Assembly: GCF_949987535.1 (NCBI RefSeq)
Contig: NC_080067.1
Coordinates: 26,254,039-26,318,038, forward strand
Direction of reading: 5' to 3'
Length of the DNA stretch: 64,000 nt
Source: Balaenoptera acutorostrata
Taxonomy: Eukaryota; Chordata; Mammalia; Artiodactyla; Balaenopteridae
The translations under genes were made by a program, and so were the position numbers. Below are positions 30,634-42,690 of this stretch, one piece after another (the first letter of the stretch is position 1; each line of letters starts with the position of its first letter). The notes beneath the pieces are model-generated. The model saw nothing but the letters and a program-made list of their open reading frames with translations, searched no databases and was not told where the DNA came from.

Positions 30634-30647
30634 AAGGGCTTGTTAAG

Positions 30648-30959
30648 AATGAACTTACTTACAAAGCAGAAGCAGACTCACAGACGTAGAAAACAAACTT
30701 ATGGTTACCAAAAGGGAAAGGGGGGTGGGAGAAGGATAAATTAGGAGTCTGGGATTAGCAGATAAAACTACTATATATAAAAGAGATAAACAACAAAGAC
30801 CTACTGTATAGCACAGAGAAATAGCCAATATCCTATCATAAACTATAAAGGAAATTAATATGGAAAAGAATATACATATATATATATATATATATATATC
30901 AGAGTCACTTTGCTGTACACCTGAAACTAACACAATATTATAAATCAACTATACTTCAA

Positions 30960-30989
<30 letters not shown>
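30648..30989 (+). mobile_element. L1 3' end, 5'-truncated, perfect 14-bp TSD
   Basis: It contains 'cagactcacagacgtagaaa', 'aagacctactgtatagcaca', 'gctgtacacctgaaactaac' and 'caactatacttcaattaaat', and ends in a (TAAA)n tail. AAGGGCTTGTTAAG occurs at 30634-30647 and 30990-31003 and brackets the 342-bp insert. It is homologous to the 3' part of the L1 at 23578-24274. Confidence 0.93.
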
Positions 30990-30991
<2 letters not shown>

Positions 30992-31004
30992 GGGCTTGTT
31001 AAGG

Positions 31005-31495
31005 ATACCTGACTCAACGTCCAATTGTTAGAGAAGTGAGAAATACCAAAATTCACATTAAAGATGCAGCTGTGCCCTCTCTCACATTTAATGCCAGGCT
31101 TGTTAGTTCCCTAGGAAGCCTCACTAGTTTTGTTCCTCTTGTATTCAAGGCTTCTAGAGACTGCAACCCCCTACCCACCGTTACAACAAATTCATGCCGA
31201 ACATAGCCCTGAGAGACTCTCACCCACTCTGTCCCCTTCTGTAAGGACATAGCAGCTGGGGGCCAGCTGGGATGGCGTGGATGGCAGGGAGGATCCCAGG
31301 GAATTTAGTCAATAAAAGTAATAATGATAACAATAACAATACCTAAGATGAAGCATGTATTAACTGCTTGTTACACGAAAGTCAGGGCCACCTTGTGCTG
31401 ATGTGCAGGCTGTGCACACAACAGAGCCCCCAGAGCTGTGCAGCTCATTGTAGTGTGACTGCGGGGCAGTGCATATTGGCCACATGGGGCAGGGA
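31005..31495. other. Unique sequence
   Basis: No exon recognised. 'agcatgtattaactgcttgt' near 31352 may be the edge of a decayed MIR. Confidence 0.38.
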
Positions 31496-31499
31496 CTGT

Positions 31500-31632
31500 T
31501 TCAACTCCTGTGTTAGATGAGGACAGCGAGGCACAGGGAAATGAAGTGACCTCTCCAAAGCCACTCACCTCGTGCGCGACGGAGCCTCGTGGACTGGTTC
31601 CAGAGGCCATGCTCTTAACACCTGTGCTACGT
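31500..31632 (-). mobile_element. MIR SINE (antisense)
   Basis: 'agatgaggacagcgaggcac', 'gaagtgacctctccaaagcc' and 'catgctcttaacacctgtgc' are in antisense MIR order, reaching the tRNA-like 5' end. Confidence 0.72.
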
Positions 31633-31634
31633 CA

Positions 31635-32190
31635 TCACTTGGGAAGTCTCGCAGGAAGGGTGCTATCCAGGCAAACCCCAGGTGCCTTGGGCAGAGGCAG
31701 ACAGGTGGGCCAGTGACCACCCAATGCCATTCGACAGGAAAAAGGGGCAAAGAAAAGGCTCGGGAGGCTAGGTAATGAGATGAATTCCAAGGGTGTTGGG
31801 GAGAGCAGAGGGCGCGGTCGCGTTCAGCAGAGACAGAGCAGGTGGATCCGGAATCCCTGTTTTCCAGCAAAGAATGATGTCAGGATGCTGGGTTTCTGAA
31901 GAAGCCAACTCACGGTACCCAGCAGGGCAGAGCAGTTACTGAAGAGCCCCTCTGGAACACCTGTTCCTAGGAGAGTAACGAGGGCCCCTCAGGTCTCAGG
32001 CTGTGACCTAAATATTAGTGATTAATTGTGAAAACTTTGCTGTTACTGAAAGCTGATTATTTTCTTCACGCTGGCATGAACGTCTCCACGTGCTAGAGTT
32101 CCAGGGAATTACTGTGATGTAAGAAAGAGTCCAGGGACCCGAGGCCCCTCCTCGGAGCCACCGTTCCCTACTGGGGGAGCTGAGGCGTAT
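31635..32190. other. Unique sequence with AT-rich motif block
   Basis: 32010-32100 contains 'taaatattagtgattaattg' and looks conserved in texture. Otherwise nothing is recognised. Confidence 0.33.
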
Positions 32191-32235
32191 CATTTAATAA
32201 ACACAGATTGAGTGCCTGCTCTGTACGTAGCCAAA
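32191..32235 (-). mobile_element. Short L2 tail (antisense)
   Basis: 'tttaataaacacagattgag' followed by 'tgcctgctctgtacgtagcc' matches an antisense L2 3' end. Confidence 0.4.
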
Positions 32236-32424
32236 GAGGAAATGGAAGACAAAGTAAAGTGGAAGATTTGAAGTTTAAAATAATTTTTAAAATCAACCCT
32301 CCCTGCAAAATAATCTATTCTCTGAGTTTTGGGGGGACAATATTGATTTAATGTATTTTTCTTCCTTTCAATAAAGGTGAACTGTGAAAATTTTGCATAT
32401 TATTATAAGAGCCTATATGTAACA

Positions 32425-32550
32425 GTTATTAAGAGTTTGGAGTTTGGAGTAAAATTATTCTTGGATTTTACACTGTTTACTAGCTGTAGAACCTTAAGAA
32501 AGCTAATTAAGCCTCAGTTTCTTCATCAGTAAAGTGAAGAAAATAACAGT
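32425..32550 (+). mobile_element. MIR SINE
   Basis: 'tttactagctgtagaacctt', 'aattaagcctcagtttcttc' and 'atcagtaaagtgaagaaaat' are sense MIR landmarks. Confidence 0.75.
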
Positions 32551-33105
32551 CCTCAATCAGGACTTTTCCAAGTGCAAGAGTAATTCCACCTTCCCCTGAA
32601 TCAGGAATTAAGGAAATGTCTTGTTTCCTACTACCGGAAGCCCGGAGGCAGGGGGAATAGATCCAGAAGCTCAGTGACGGTATCAGGGACCCAGGTCTTC
32701 TGTCCCTCTGCTCTGCTGTCCTCAGCATGCGTACCATGCTAAGCATGGTTCCCTGCGATCACAATGTGGCCACCAGTGCCACTTGGGTCTGTGTGCCACT
32801 CTCTTCTCATCCCAGGGGAGAATGAGAAAAAGAGTCAATTCCCCAACCACACCACATGTGTTCTTATCCTCAGTCTGTCTGGGCCATGGTCGTGAGTCCC
32901 CTCCAAGTCTAGCTACAATGGCCAGAGAAACACCATGCACTGATTTGCTGCTTAAGTAATCAGGCTGCCCCTGTGAGGCTGGGGCTGGGCTGACTGCACG
33001 TCAAATCAGGATCTAATTAGGAAAGGGGGTGAGAACATGGATACTGGGAAGGCAGCCAACAACAGTGTCCAGCACAAGTACCATGACCGAGGTTTGTCAC
33101 GAAGG
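32551..33105. other. Unique sequence
   Basis: Nothing recognised. Confidence 0.4.
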
Positions 33106-33109
33106 ATAA

Positions 33110-33400
33110 AGAGATCACGTCAAAAGTTCTGAGCTTGCACCTTAGCGCGATTGTAGATCACTTTAATAATAAGCAAAGGCGCAAACCCTTCTAGGAATTT
33201 CTGTCTCTGCTTCAAATAATAATCGTTCTGTTCTTTTGAAACACGCCCCAGGCACAGCACTACGCTGATGCTTTGGAGAAGTGGCATCTGAGCCACTTCC
33301 CCTCAGAGAAAAGGCCACTCTCGCTGCCAACACTTTGCTGCTGCTTTATGGCTTTTATACTTTATTGCAAGTGCATTCCCAGTGGTCTCTGAATGCTGTG
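33110..33400. promoter_or_regulatory. Candidate conserved non-coding block
   Basis: It is repeat-free and includes 'gatcactttaataataagca', 'caaataataatcgttctgtt' and CpGs retained in an AT-rich context. The evidence is weak. Confidence 0.25.
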
Positions 33401-35720
33401 TTCTAGTGTCCTAAAAAAATGTCCTTGTCCTGCCGTGAGATGCATTCTCATCTGAAGTGTCATCTCAGGTCGTGATGTACGTCCAGGGTCTGACCACAGG
33501 CAGCCACGCGTCGCATCTTCCCTCAGCCCAGCTGCTCTGACAGCCCTTGTTATTGGGTTCCCTGCAGGAGCCCTGCACCGTGCAAGGCGGCCAGGAGATC
33601 CCAAGGATGGGCAGAGGAATAAGGATGCCGGGACAACCTCCCATTTGGAGAGCATCACAGATCTGGTACTGGGGGGCCTTGTCAGAACTCACCCCCATCT
33701 TTAGTTTCCAAGTAGGGGATGGGGAAACCAGGTAAGAGGAAACACAGAAAAGGGAGTCCCAGCCATGAGTCCAAAACTAAAAGTGACAGCTCTATCACCT
33801 TCTCTCAAAGGAGAGAAAGAGGGTGTGATAGGGTTGCTGGAAAATGATGGAGTGATAAAAGGCATGGTCCTGATTTGGTGATTTTAGTTGCAGGTGTCAC
33901 ATGCTCCAGGGTACACTGTTGGCATTGAGTGGACACCTCAGGCCTGGCCACACAAAGTCAGGCTGGCAGAGTTCCTGAGAGCTGGGTGCCAACCAGACCC
34001 TACCTTCAGATAGGTAATGCCCATGCTTCCTTTTTATTTGAGGGGGAGCTCAATTTTTATGTATCTTCTGGATTATACCAGGTTCAGGAGCATCACATTA
34101 TTAGTTGGAGCTCTGAACCGTGTCAAGTAGGAAGAGGTCATTTGGGGGAATGGGATTGCAGCCTTAAGCCTCTCCAGAAATGCAAGAATAGATGGAAAAT
34201 GTGCGAGAAGACAGAAACAGAAGGTAAATGCGGTCCCTAAGAAACTGGGTTGCTTACACCTGCTTATTTGTTTGATGGGAGGTGAGCAGAGGCAACAGAG
34301 AAAAGTATCTGAAGTCATTTCTACTGAGTGCCAAGAACAACACTCCACCAAATGGTCCCATACAAAGGTCACGCTGGGAGAATGCAGGGTGCCCCCTTAT
34401 CTCTGGGGGGCGTGAAGCTGAAATCAATGGGCTTGGTTACAAAGGGTAAAGGGCAAGGGTGTCTAGGTGACTGATGGTGAGTGATTATGGTGAATGATTA
34501 TGGAAAAGCGTGGCTTCCCTGGCTGTATGGGTATACCTTGGGCAGAGCACAGCTTGTTCCTGGAATGGGGGCCTCGGGTCTTGAAGACGAGGTTAGAAAG
34601 GACATGTCCCAGGACCCTCCATAGCCTTGGACCCAGGGTCAGCCCAGACTCATGCTCAAGCCTCCTCAGCCCGCCTCTCTCCTCTCTGCCAATACCTTCA
34701 ACACTTCCTGCCCAGTGAAATCAATCTCCTACATAATTACCTGTGAGGCGGGGTCTGGCCCAGCCAGTGGGTGAGCATGCGCCCCTCTCAGCACCAAACC
34801 TGCCTCCCCCTTCTTCTCTTTGGATCTTCACAGCCCCCGCCAGTGGCCTGTGTTGTCCAGTCTGTACCACCTCCTCTGCACTTGCTTCCCACACGCTCAG
34901 GTGTGGATTCCCCTCAGGTCCATCACCCTCCTTCAGCAGGGATAGAGAGACCGTTGGGGACCCAGAAGCTGATAACGTAGCACCCCTTCAAGCTGATCGT
35001 CCTTAAAATGTTGTCGCACTTTGATTTAGGAGTGAGGCTGAGGGTGGGGGGAGGGGAGTGCACCCCACTGAGAAACCGAAGCCCTCAAATAACCAGAGGC
35101 TTCAGATAACCAGAGCTTCCCTCTGAGAAGGTAGTTAGGAGACTCCGGTGGTCCTTCAGCCCCACGCCACCCCCAGAGATGATCAGATTGTTCTCCTCGG
35201 AAAGAGTCCTGAGAAATACATATCTTTCCCACTTCTGCTACTTTAGTGTCCAATTCAAACTGGCTGTCAAGGGGCCACCCGTGCTCCCAGCTCCCTGGGG
35301 GATCCAGGGTCCCAGCGGAGAAGGGCTGCGGGCTTGTCCAGCACAGGATCAACACCTGGAGCAGAGAAGGTCAACTAGTGTCTAACTCTAGGGTAGACCC
35401 CAGGCCCCTCACCAGCACCTCCTGCCACTCTCTGTGGATCTATGTCTCCAGGCTGCAGAGGCCCCCGCACAGGAGAAGGGAAGCTCAGTGGCAGGGACTG
35501 TTCGCAGGGCAGTCTTAGTCGTAAGTAAGCTCCCAGCACAAGGACTTTGTCAGTAAAGAGAAAGGGACAGAAATTCAATGCGGGGGAGAGACCGGGCTTC
35601 CCCTGGACTGCGTTTTATATTGCTGGTCCCCATCAGGCTGAGACAACCTGGCTACAAATTCCCATCCTGAACACTGAGATGTGAACCCACACTGAGTCGT
35701 GTTCTGAGTGCCATTTAGGA
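33401..35720. other. Unique sequence, no gene recognised
   Basis: The only structure seen is a 13-bp tandem pair at 34476-34501. Frames of up to 109 codons (35026-35355 minus) have no family signature and overlap frames on the other strand. Confidence 0.4.
34476..34501. repeat. 13-bp tandem duplication
   Basis: GGTGAGTGATTAT (34476-34488) is followed immediately by GGTGAATGATTAT (34489-34501), with one mismatch. Confidence 0.9.
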
Positions 35721-35724
35721 GTGA

Positions 35725-35985
35725 TGGAATAAAGAATGTGTTGAGAGCTTATCCCAGTGGCAAGCTCCCCGCTAAGGGCTGGCAATGCAGACACAAGCCT
35801 GATAGAGTTTCCGCTTAAAGGACTTCAGATTCTAGTGGGGGAGATGGACGAGAAGACAGCCAGTGGGATGGAGAGTGACAGATGCCAAGTGGGGATCATC
35901 TCCAGGGACTGCAGGTATGTAGAGGAGGAACCCCAAGCCAGCCTGAGGGTGGAGGGAGTCAGGGAAATTTTCTAGAGCAGATGGT
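35725..35985 (-). mobile_element. L2 fragment (antisense)
   Basis: 'tgttgagagcttatcccagt', 'ggctggcaatgcagacacaa' and 'cttcagattctagtggggga' match antisense L2 sequence. Confidence 0.6.
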
Positions 35986-36229
35986 TCTTTAAAAATGAGC
36001 CCTTCTGTTATTTCTGGTTGAACCTTAAAAATAAACAAAAAATTTGCCCAAATGCAGGTTTTGAAAGACACAGAGTGAGTGAGAGAGAAGACAAGGTGTG
36101 TCTCAGACTCACACATCCACTGGAATGCTATCATCACTCTTGGAATCTCTAAGTCCCGGGTGGAAAACCTCTAAGGGATGTCTGGGTTACAAAGTTCTGA
36201 TGGAATCAGTGAATCAAAAACTAAGTCCC

Positions 36230-36557
36230 TGGGACTTCCCTGGTGGTACAGTGGTTAAGAATCTGCCTGCCAATGCAGGAGACACAGGTTCGATCCCTGG
36301 TCTGGGAAGATCCCACGTGCCGCAGAGCAACAAAGCCCGTGCACAACTACTGAGCCTGCGCTCTAGAGCCTGCAAGCCACAACTACTGAAGCCCATGTGC
36401 CTAGAACCCGTGCTCCGCAAGAAGAGAAGCCACCGCAATGAGAAGCCCGCACACCGCAACGAAGAGTAGCCCCCGCTCGCCGCAACTAGAGAAAGCCCGC
36501 GCACAGCAACAGACCCAACACAGCCAAAAATAAATAAATTTATTTAAAAAAAAAAAC
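36230..36557 (+). mobile_element. CHR-type SINE with perfect 15-bp TSD
   Basis: The head 'gggacttccctggtggtaca', B-box 'ggttcgatccctgg', central 'ccacaactactgaagccc' and tail 'cccaacacagcc' plus (TAAA) and A11 are all present. CAAAAACTAAGTCCC occurs at 36215-36229 and 36558-36572. The body variant ('cgcaacgaagagtagccccc') corresponds to the longer CHR form. Its Pol III promoter boxes look intact. Confidence 0.96.
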
Positions 36558-36574
36558 CAAAAACTAAGTCCCCT

Positions 36575-37220
36575 ATTTGCAAACCAACATCCCTGTCATG
36601 CAAAGTCCTGTTTCCCCAAGCCAAAGTTTCTCACTTCCAGAAAATCACGTACATTATCTGAATTAAAATTGAAGGGAGAAGTAAAAATCACACTTCATGC
36701 TGGGTTGATTTTCTCTAATGATCTGATCCCTGCCCCCTCTTTGGGTGGGAAATGATTACAGCCATAAATATTTGTAATTCTTGCTCTGATGTATTATATT
36801 TGTTAACATCGCCACAGGGTAGATGCTGTGCTTGAAAAAATAAGAATGTTGAATGGTGGGGACTGAAGAGAGAAAACCAGGAAGGAGGATGGGATTCTTC
36901 CCTTGAGCAGGCTTCCCCAGCAGTGGGATCTAGTGGAGGGAGGTCTGGACCACTGGTCGGGGAACTTAGCTTCCAGTTCTGATGCCTGCCAGCATTGTGC
37001 CTGGGGACAAGAGCACTTAAACCTCTGTGGACCTGTCTCCTCTTCCACAAGATATCTGGGGGATACTAAAATAGATTCATAGATGCAAAAATGTTTTATA
37101 AAGCAGTAAGTTCCACACATGCACATTTCAATGAAGAGCACAGGTGCTAAGGAAGCTACCTGCTTCCTCTTCACTTTCACAAATAATATGCTTGACACTC
37201 TTCACTTCTCTGATCTCCCC
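36575..37220. other. Unique sequence
   Basis: No exon recognised. Frames at 36715-37198 minus show no family. Confidence 0.38.
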
Positions 37221-37224
37221 ATCA

Positions 37225-37380
37225 ACAAGGCTCCAGACTCACACAAATATGGACTCAAATCCCAGGTCCGTGATTTGGGGCAAGTTGCTTAGCTTCTCTG
37301 ATATTCAGTCTCTTTATCTGTTCAATGAAGAGAATTACTGTTCAATTAAAGATGAAGTCTGTACAATAATTTTATAAATC
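37225..37380 (+). mobile_element. MIR SINE
   Basis: 'tatggactcaaatcccaggt', 'ggggcaagttgcttagcttc' and 'cagtctctttatctgttcaa' are in sense MIR order. Confidence 0.72.
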
Positions 37381-37457
37381 GTAGCCAATATTATGACATG
37401 TGTTGATTTTACTCTATTGGTTAGGATGCTTCCAGCAATTAATAAAAAGTCCAACTC

Positions 37458-37747
37458 GGGGCTTCCCTGGTGGCGCAGTGGTTGAGAGTCTGCCTGCTAA
37501 TGCAGGGGACACGGGTTCGAGCCCTGGTCTGGGAGGATCCCACATGCCGCGGAGCGACTGGGCCCGTGAGCCACAATTACTGAGCCTGCGCGTCTGGAGC
37601 CTGTGCTCCGCAACAGGAGAGGCCGCGATGGTGAGAGGCCCGCGCACCGCCATGGAGAGTGGCCCCCGCTTGCCGCAGCTGGAGAGGGCCCTCGCACAGA
37701 AGCGAAGACCCAACACAGCCAAAAATAAATAAACAAATTAAAAAAAA
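37458..37747 (+). mobile_element. CHR-type SINE, cetacean form, 14-bp TSD
   Basis: It opens 'ggggcttccctggtggcgca', with B-box GGTTCGAGCC at 37514-37523. The body is the form 'gagcctgtgctccgcaacag ... gaggcccgcgcaccgc', dense in CpG and so comparatively young. It ends 'cccaacacagcc' with an A-tail. AAAAAGTCCAACTC flanks it at 37444-37457 and 37748-37761. It shares the body type of the antisense copy at 20933-21255. Confidence 0.96.
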
Positions 37748-37764
37748 AAAAAGTCCAACTCAAC

Positions 37765-38300
37765 TAGAAAAAAAAAACTGGAAGGAGAAAATTTTATTTC
37801 TCATGTAATAAGAAGTCAGGGGGGTCAGGATAGCACCAGGTTGAATTGAGTATCAACTCTGTGATATCACTGAAGATCCAAATTCCAGTGTTGGCATCTA
37901 TCCTAAGGCTGGTTCCTTGCTTTTCTTCAAATATGGCTGCAACAGTTCCCAGCATCACATCCCCACCCAACAGTGTTCACAGGTCATACCCAGAAGCGGA
38001 TATCCTCCTGATATCAATAGACTAGGCAATCTACCAATAAGGAAAATGAGTAGATCTCTGAAGAACAGCAAGATAAGAGCCTGTGCCATACCCCCTTGGA
38101 TAAGACTCAAGGCCAGGGACATGATCTCATACTGTCAAATCTCTCCCATACTACCTTGTAAAGGACTGTGCACACATTAGGCCTTCACTAAAGTGTTGCT
38201 ACTAGTTTAAAACAGTTAATGGAGCACCCGGTTATTAAAAAGCTATCATGTTACAATATTTATCCTTTATGTAGAAAGCTGTCAACTGTGGTATAATTTC
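37765..38300. other. Unique sequence
   Basis: Nothing recognised beyond a short A-run at 37772-37778. Confidence 0.4.
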
Positions 38301-38322
38301 TAAAAGCAAGAAAGAAAAGGAG

Positions 38323-38682
38323 GGACTTCCTTGGTGGCGCAGTGGATAAGAATCTGCCTGCCAATGCAGGGGACACGGTTCCAGCCCTGGTCCGGGAAGA
38401 TCCCACATGCCGTGGGGCAACTAAGCCCATGCGCCACAACTACTGAGCCTGCGCTCTAGAGCCCGCGTGCCACAACTACTGAAGCCCGCACGCCTAGAGC
38501 CCGTGCTCCACAACAAGAGAAGCCACCGCAATGAGAAGCCTGTGCACTGCAACGAAGAGTAGCCCCCACTTGCCACCATTAGAGAAAGCCGGCACGCAGC
38601 AACAAAGACCCAACGCAGCCAAAAAAATAAAAATTAAATTAAATATTTTTAAAAAAGAAAAGAAAGAAAGAGAAAGAAAGAA
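38323..38682 (+). mobile_element. CHR-type SINE, long form
   Basis: The head 'gggacttccttggtggcgca', 'ccacaactactgaagcccgc', 'aacgaagagtagcccccact', 'cccaacgcagcc' and a long A-rich tail turning into GAAA repeats. The left flank (AGAAAGAAAAGG) and the tail are both purine-rich, so the target duplication cannot be delimited. One base is lost in the B-box region ('ggttccagccctgg'). Confidence 0.94.
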
Positions 38683-38699
38683 GTTAATTGTTTAACAAT

Positions 38700-39040
38700 A
38701 GAGGAATGCTTTAATAATCAATAATGTACCCCCCTAATTCTGAAGTATTAAAAATGATTTTAGATGACATATAAAAATTCTCTATAATGTATAGTGAGTA
38801 AAATAAAAATGCATATACACCACATTGTTTCCACTAAGGAAAGCAAACATATCTATAAAATAAAAGTATGTATAGGAAAAAATCCACTAGAAGAAATCAG
38901 ACCAAAATATTGACAGTGATTTTTCTAGGGTATAGGAACCTGATTGATTGGTTTTCTTTTTTTCCCTACAATGTTCAAAATTTCTATAATCCACCTGTTT
39001 ACTCTTTTAACAGGGAGAAAAACAATTTTAAAAAATAACG
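38700..39040 (+). mobile_element. Old L1 3' end
   Basis: 'aaaatattgacagtgatttt', 'ttccctacaatgttcaaaat', 'ttctataatccacctgttta' and a terminal 'ttttaaaaaataa' resemble an ancient L1ME-type 3' end. Confidence 0.58.
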
Positions 39041-39044
39041 GTGC

Positions 39045-41180
39045 TTAGCCTGACCACAGAGAATGCCTTCTTGGCATGGATCTGCATGTATATTTATATC
39101 TCTCTATTCTGTCGAAATCAATGTGAAAAGGCAGCCCAGACTATGTGGGAAAGTCTCTGCATCTCATGCATTTTTAACAGATTTGTTGAAATAAGCGAGA
39201 GATGAGGGAGAGGACCTCTTTGCCCTGAGAACAGGTTATATAAACTAGAAGTGATATTGTGGTGACGGTGAGCACAGAAATGCAGGTTAGGAGATGCTTC
39301 TGAGACTGCAAATGTGTCATGAAAATGCTGAAAACTTGGGAAGCCACAGTTAATATCTGTGACAAATTAAAGAGGATTGGCATGCATCTTTATTAAGACA
39401 TTTATTTTGATTACAAAGAGATTAAAGAGCTGAAGCTGCCTCCAAGACAAGAAGTTTGATGTAATGGATCAGAAAGCACGAGATGAGGTTTCCAGACAAC
39501 AAGGTTGATGTCTAAGTGGACAGTGCAGTTCACTTCATGATGGGTGAGTTGCTCATGAAGACCTCCCCCTTCTCCAAATGCCTCATCCATAACTTATTAC
39601 TGGATCAAAGCCTTTAAGAAGTCAAATGTATACTTTTCCTCCTTACAGCCCTACCCCACAATGAAGTGTTAGCCACAGAAAGGAGTACCATTTTAATGCA
39701 TTAACAAACACTGGGTGTGTCAGAATTCCACCCTCCATGTTTCATATCCAAACTCTCCCCTGCTTCTTGGCATCATACCTGATATGCCACCATTATTGCT
39801 TTACTCTTTGACCCTTGAATAGCCCCTCATTTCTTAAGATTCCCCAAACAATGCTTTCCCTCTGGGAGATAAAGCTTTATGTGACTGTCAGAGCATCTCA
39901 TAGATTAGTAGTTGACCATCAATAAGGAAAGCGTCTAGTTGGAGAGGCAAGACAAGAGGAGGAAGTAGGCCTCGAAAGGCGAGATCTTCTCAACATTGCA
40001 TGTCTTGTGCCTGAAGCTTTCAGAGATCATGTTCTTGTTGGTTGTTCTGTGACTTACCTAAATCTTCCATGGAACTGAGGAACAGGGAACCTAGAATGTG
40101 TTGAGCATTTCCCATACACGATATCAATTCATGATCCCAGCTTTTCTTCATTTTCAGAATAAAATCAGCTCTGATTAGTTAAGAAACTTAGAAGTTTGCA
40201 TGTTAATACATGGCAGATTTTGGCAAGGACTCGAGAGCCTGAGAGACAGAATTCTCCAAAAGCTACTACTCTTTCTGACCAGCTGCCAGTTTTAGCCAGG
40301 CAAGACATGTCATGGTGCTGTCCGTGGTACTGAACGCCATGACCTTATGCCAATTATGAAGGACCAAAGGAATGAAAGCTTAGGTCCTCGTTAGAATCTG
40401 CAGCTTTCTTTTTTCCTCTGCACCTTCAGACAAAACTCTCTCATTGACCTGTGCAATTTGGTGTGACATTTTCCCAAAGTGCTCTCTACAACCGTATTTG
40501 CTTTAGACATCAACTTTAAGAGTGAAAGGTCGACTTTCTGGATGTGAAATATTTTATACATGACATTTTATCTGTCATTGTTAAGATTAACACAAAGTGT
40601 TTGCCCTGAAGAATAACTAAAAATGCAGTCAAACAAGATTATCTATTGCATAGAAAAAAAAATAACACCTCATTAAAGAGATTGTGTATATAGCTCTTGG
40701 CAAAGAGGTCAGTATCATTAAAGCAATGCCAGAAAGCACACAGCAGACAAAGAGGATGAGTTTATCTTGCCTCATCCCTGAATGAGCCAGGACTCATTCT
40801 TAAGGGGAAAACTGAGAATCATTAGAATTGAAGCTAGGCTTACTGGTACCCAATCAAAATCTGATTTTCTACCGTTCACTATGGTCACAAATGCTCTTAT
40901 TGCTCCTCACAACATAGCCATCATTCTGCCCTCCAGAGGGACAATAATAGGGAGGATAACCCCAGACACTCACCACCCGCCACTGTTGCTGGGGCAACAG
41001 GTGCAACTTATGAAGTGCCTTCATGCAGGAGAACTGAAAGCCTCCTTGAACTCATGTAGGATCAGTGCACTGCTGGTCTCAGATTTGGGGTGTAGATCTT
41101 CCATAGTCAAACCTCCCTCATACTTCTCCCCATTTTTAGAAGGTGGAGTCAGCAAAAACTCTGGACATGCTGCTTGGTGT
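39045..41180. other. Unique sequence, no gene recognised
   Basis: A long repeat-poor stretch. 40540-40760 is AT-rich and conserved-looking ('gtcattgttaagattaacac'). The longest open frame of the window (218 codons, 40782-41438) starts here but runs into a MIR and shows no protein family. Confidence 0.4.
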
Positions 41181-41184
41181 ACTC

Positions 41185-41400
41185 AAGAGAATATGGGTTT
41201 TGGAGTCAGACAGCTTTCTGTTCATGTACTGACTCTACTAACCAAGAGCTGTGCAATCTTGGGCAAGTCACTTTACCTTCATTCACCTCAGATTTCTAAT
41301 CTGTATAGTGGACATGACGGTAAATCCTACCCCCTAGTGTTTCTGTGGGGATTAACTGAAATTCGTACCATGTACTCAATAAATGTTGGTTTACTTGCCA
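41185..41400 (+). mobile_element. MIR SINE, nearly full length
   Basis: 'gggttttggagtcagacagc', 'tcttgggcaagtcactttac', 'gtttctgtggggattaactg' and 'gtactcaataaatgttggtt' are in sense MIR order. Confidence 0.88.
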
Positions 41401-41404
41401 ATCC

Positions 41405-42220
41405 ACAGAATGCTGTGGGAGCTGAGAACCCAGTGTAGCATGTTAATTTCTTACTATAGTTTTCAGACATATTTAGTCACAGGCCCATTTGTTGAGTGAA
41501 ATTGTGTGGGTGGAAGACCTGGAGTTCCAGCACCTCAGGCCAGTCGTACTTCAATCCCAGTACCCCGAGATGGTCCCAGAAGTCTGTGGGAACCACAGGT
41601 TTCTCGAGGATGGTTTATCAATTGCTCTGGGTACTCATTGTGTCTTCTTTTTGCCTGCACTGGCCTTGTGACTATTTTAACTTCTTCAGAAAGAAACTAG
41701 GTGTCTTCTCTAGCCCTAAACTAGAAAGTTCCAGGAGATAGACCTTGTTTCCAACCAAATGAGTGCAGACAGACATTTCCTGGCATCCTGCAAAGTAAAT
41801 AAATGACATTTATGTTTTGATCTTCCCCACAGTTTCCAGGATGGGACTGCATACCACATATTCAGCACATAGGGCATACTTTTAAGCCAAGTCCTGTTCA
41901 TTCTTCAAAACTCAGGGCAGATGGACACTCAACAGAGAAGTTTCACTGAGCTTCCAAGTCCACACAGACTCTTCTTTCAGTGACCTTCTCATTGGATTGT
42001 AAAACATCTGGGATTTGAGGGGTAATCATATCTTTGGCTTGGTTTTCCCACAGTTCTCAACTCCTCTCTTTTTCCTAATTTTGCCTAAGCTAGAAGCCCT
42101 AGGGAGCTCAGCATATACACAATGGATAGAAGAGAACTGAGACATATCCTCACAGTATGGTTCGTTATATTGTTTGTATTTGGGAAGGCTCCCTTGAAAC
42201 ATGGGATAATAGAAATTCTA
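41405..42220. other. Unique sequence
   Basis: Nothing recognised. Confidence 0.4.
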
Positions 42221-42224
42221 ATGA

Positions 42225-42480
42225 GAAAGTGGGACAGTAGAGTGATTAAGACAGTGGACTCTGGAGTCTAATACTCTAGGTTCAAACTCTGGCTCTGTCA
42301 CTGGGTGGCTTGGGACAAGTTATCTAACCTCTCCCTGCTTCAGTTTTCTCATTTGTAAAATTAAAATAATAGTAGTTCTTTACTCACAGGGTCATTGTGA
42401 GCATTCAATAAGCTAGTACATGTAAAGACCTCAGAACAGTGCCTGGCATGTAGTTCCATAAACTTCTTATTGACACTTTG
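42225..42480 (+). mobile_element. MIR SINE, full length
   Basis: 'cagtagagtgattaagacag', 'tggactctggagtctaatac', 'ggttcaaactctggctctgt', 'ttctcatttgtaaaattaaa' and 'aacagtgcctggcatgtagt' cover MIR from its tRNA-like head to its tail. This is the best preserved MIR in the window. Confidence 0.92.
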
Positions 42481-42499
42481 CACAGTGCTTAATAATGAA

Positions 42500-42690
42500 A
42501 TGAGTTAGTATGGGATTGTCGAAAGAGCACTGGACTGAGAGTCAGGATCTACATTCTAATTTTGGGTCCTCCATCCACTTGATGTGTGATTTTAATCAAG
42601 TTACCTTTGCTCTTTGGACCTGTTTCTCACAATTGTTTCATCAGTGGGTTGAAGTAGATCATCCATAAGGCCTCCTATCATCTGTATCTT
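42500..42690 (+). mobile_element. MIR3-like SINE
   Basis: 'aaagagcactggactgagag', 'gtgtgattttaatcaagtta' and 'gttgaagtagatcatccata' are the MIR3-type order. Its 3' end abuts the large antisense L1. Confidence 0.7.

Noticed and set aside
36230..36300. Functional tRNA-Glu gene
   Set aside because: A-box and B-box are present, but they belong to a SINE head that continues into the CHR body. The acceptor stem and anticodon loop are not conserved.
36098..36504. 96- and 123-codon frames
   Set aside because: They are translations of a CHR-type SINE and its flanks. The same applies to frames at 37400-37763.
40782..41438. 218-codon open frame, the longest in the window
   Set aside because: It runs into a MIR SINE from about 41185, shows no recognisable domain, and has no splice or promoter context. 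Its length is compatible with chance.
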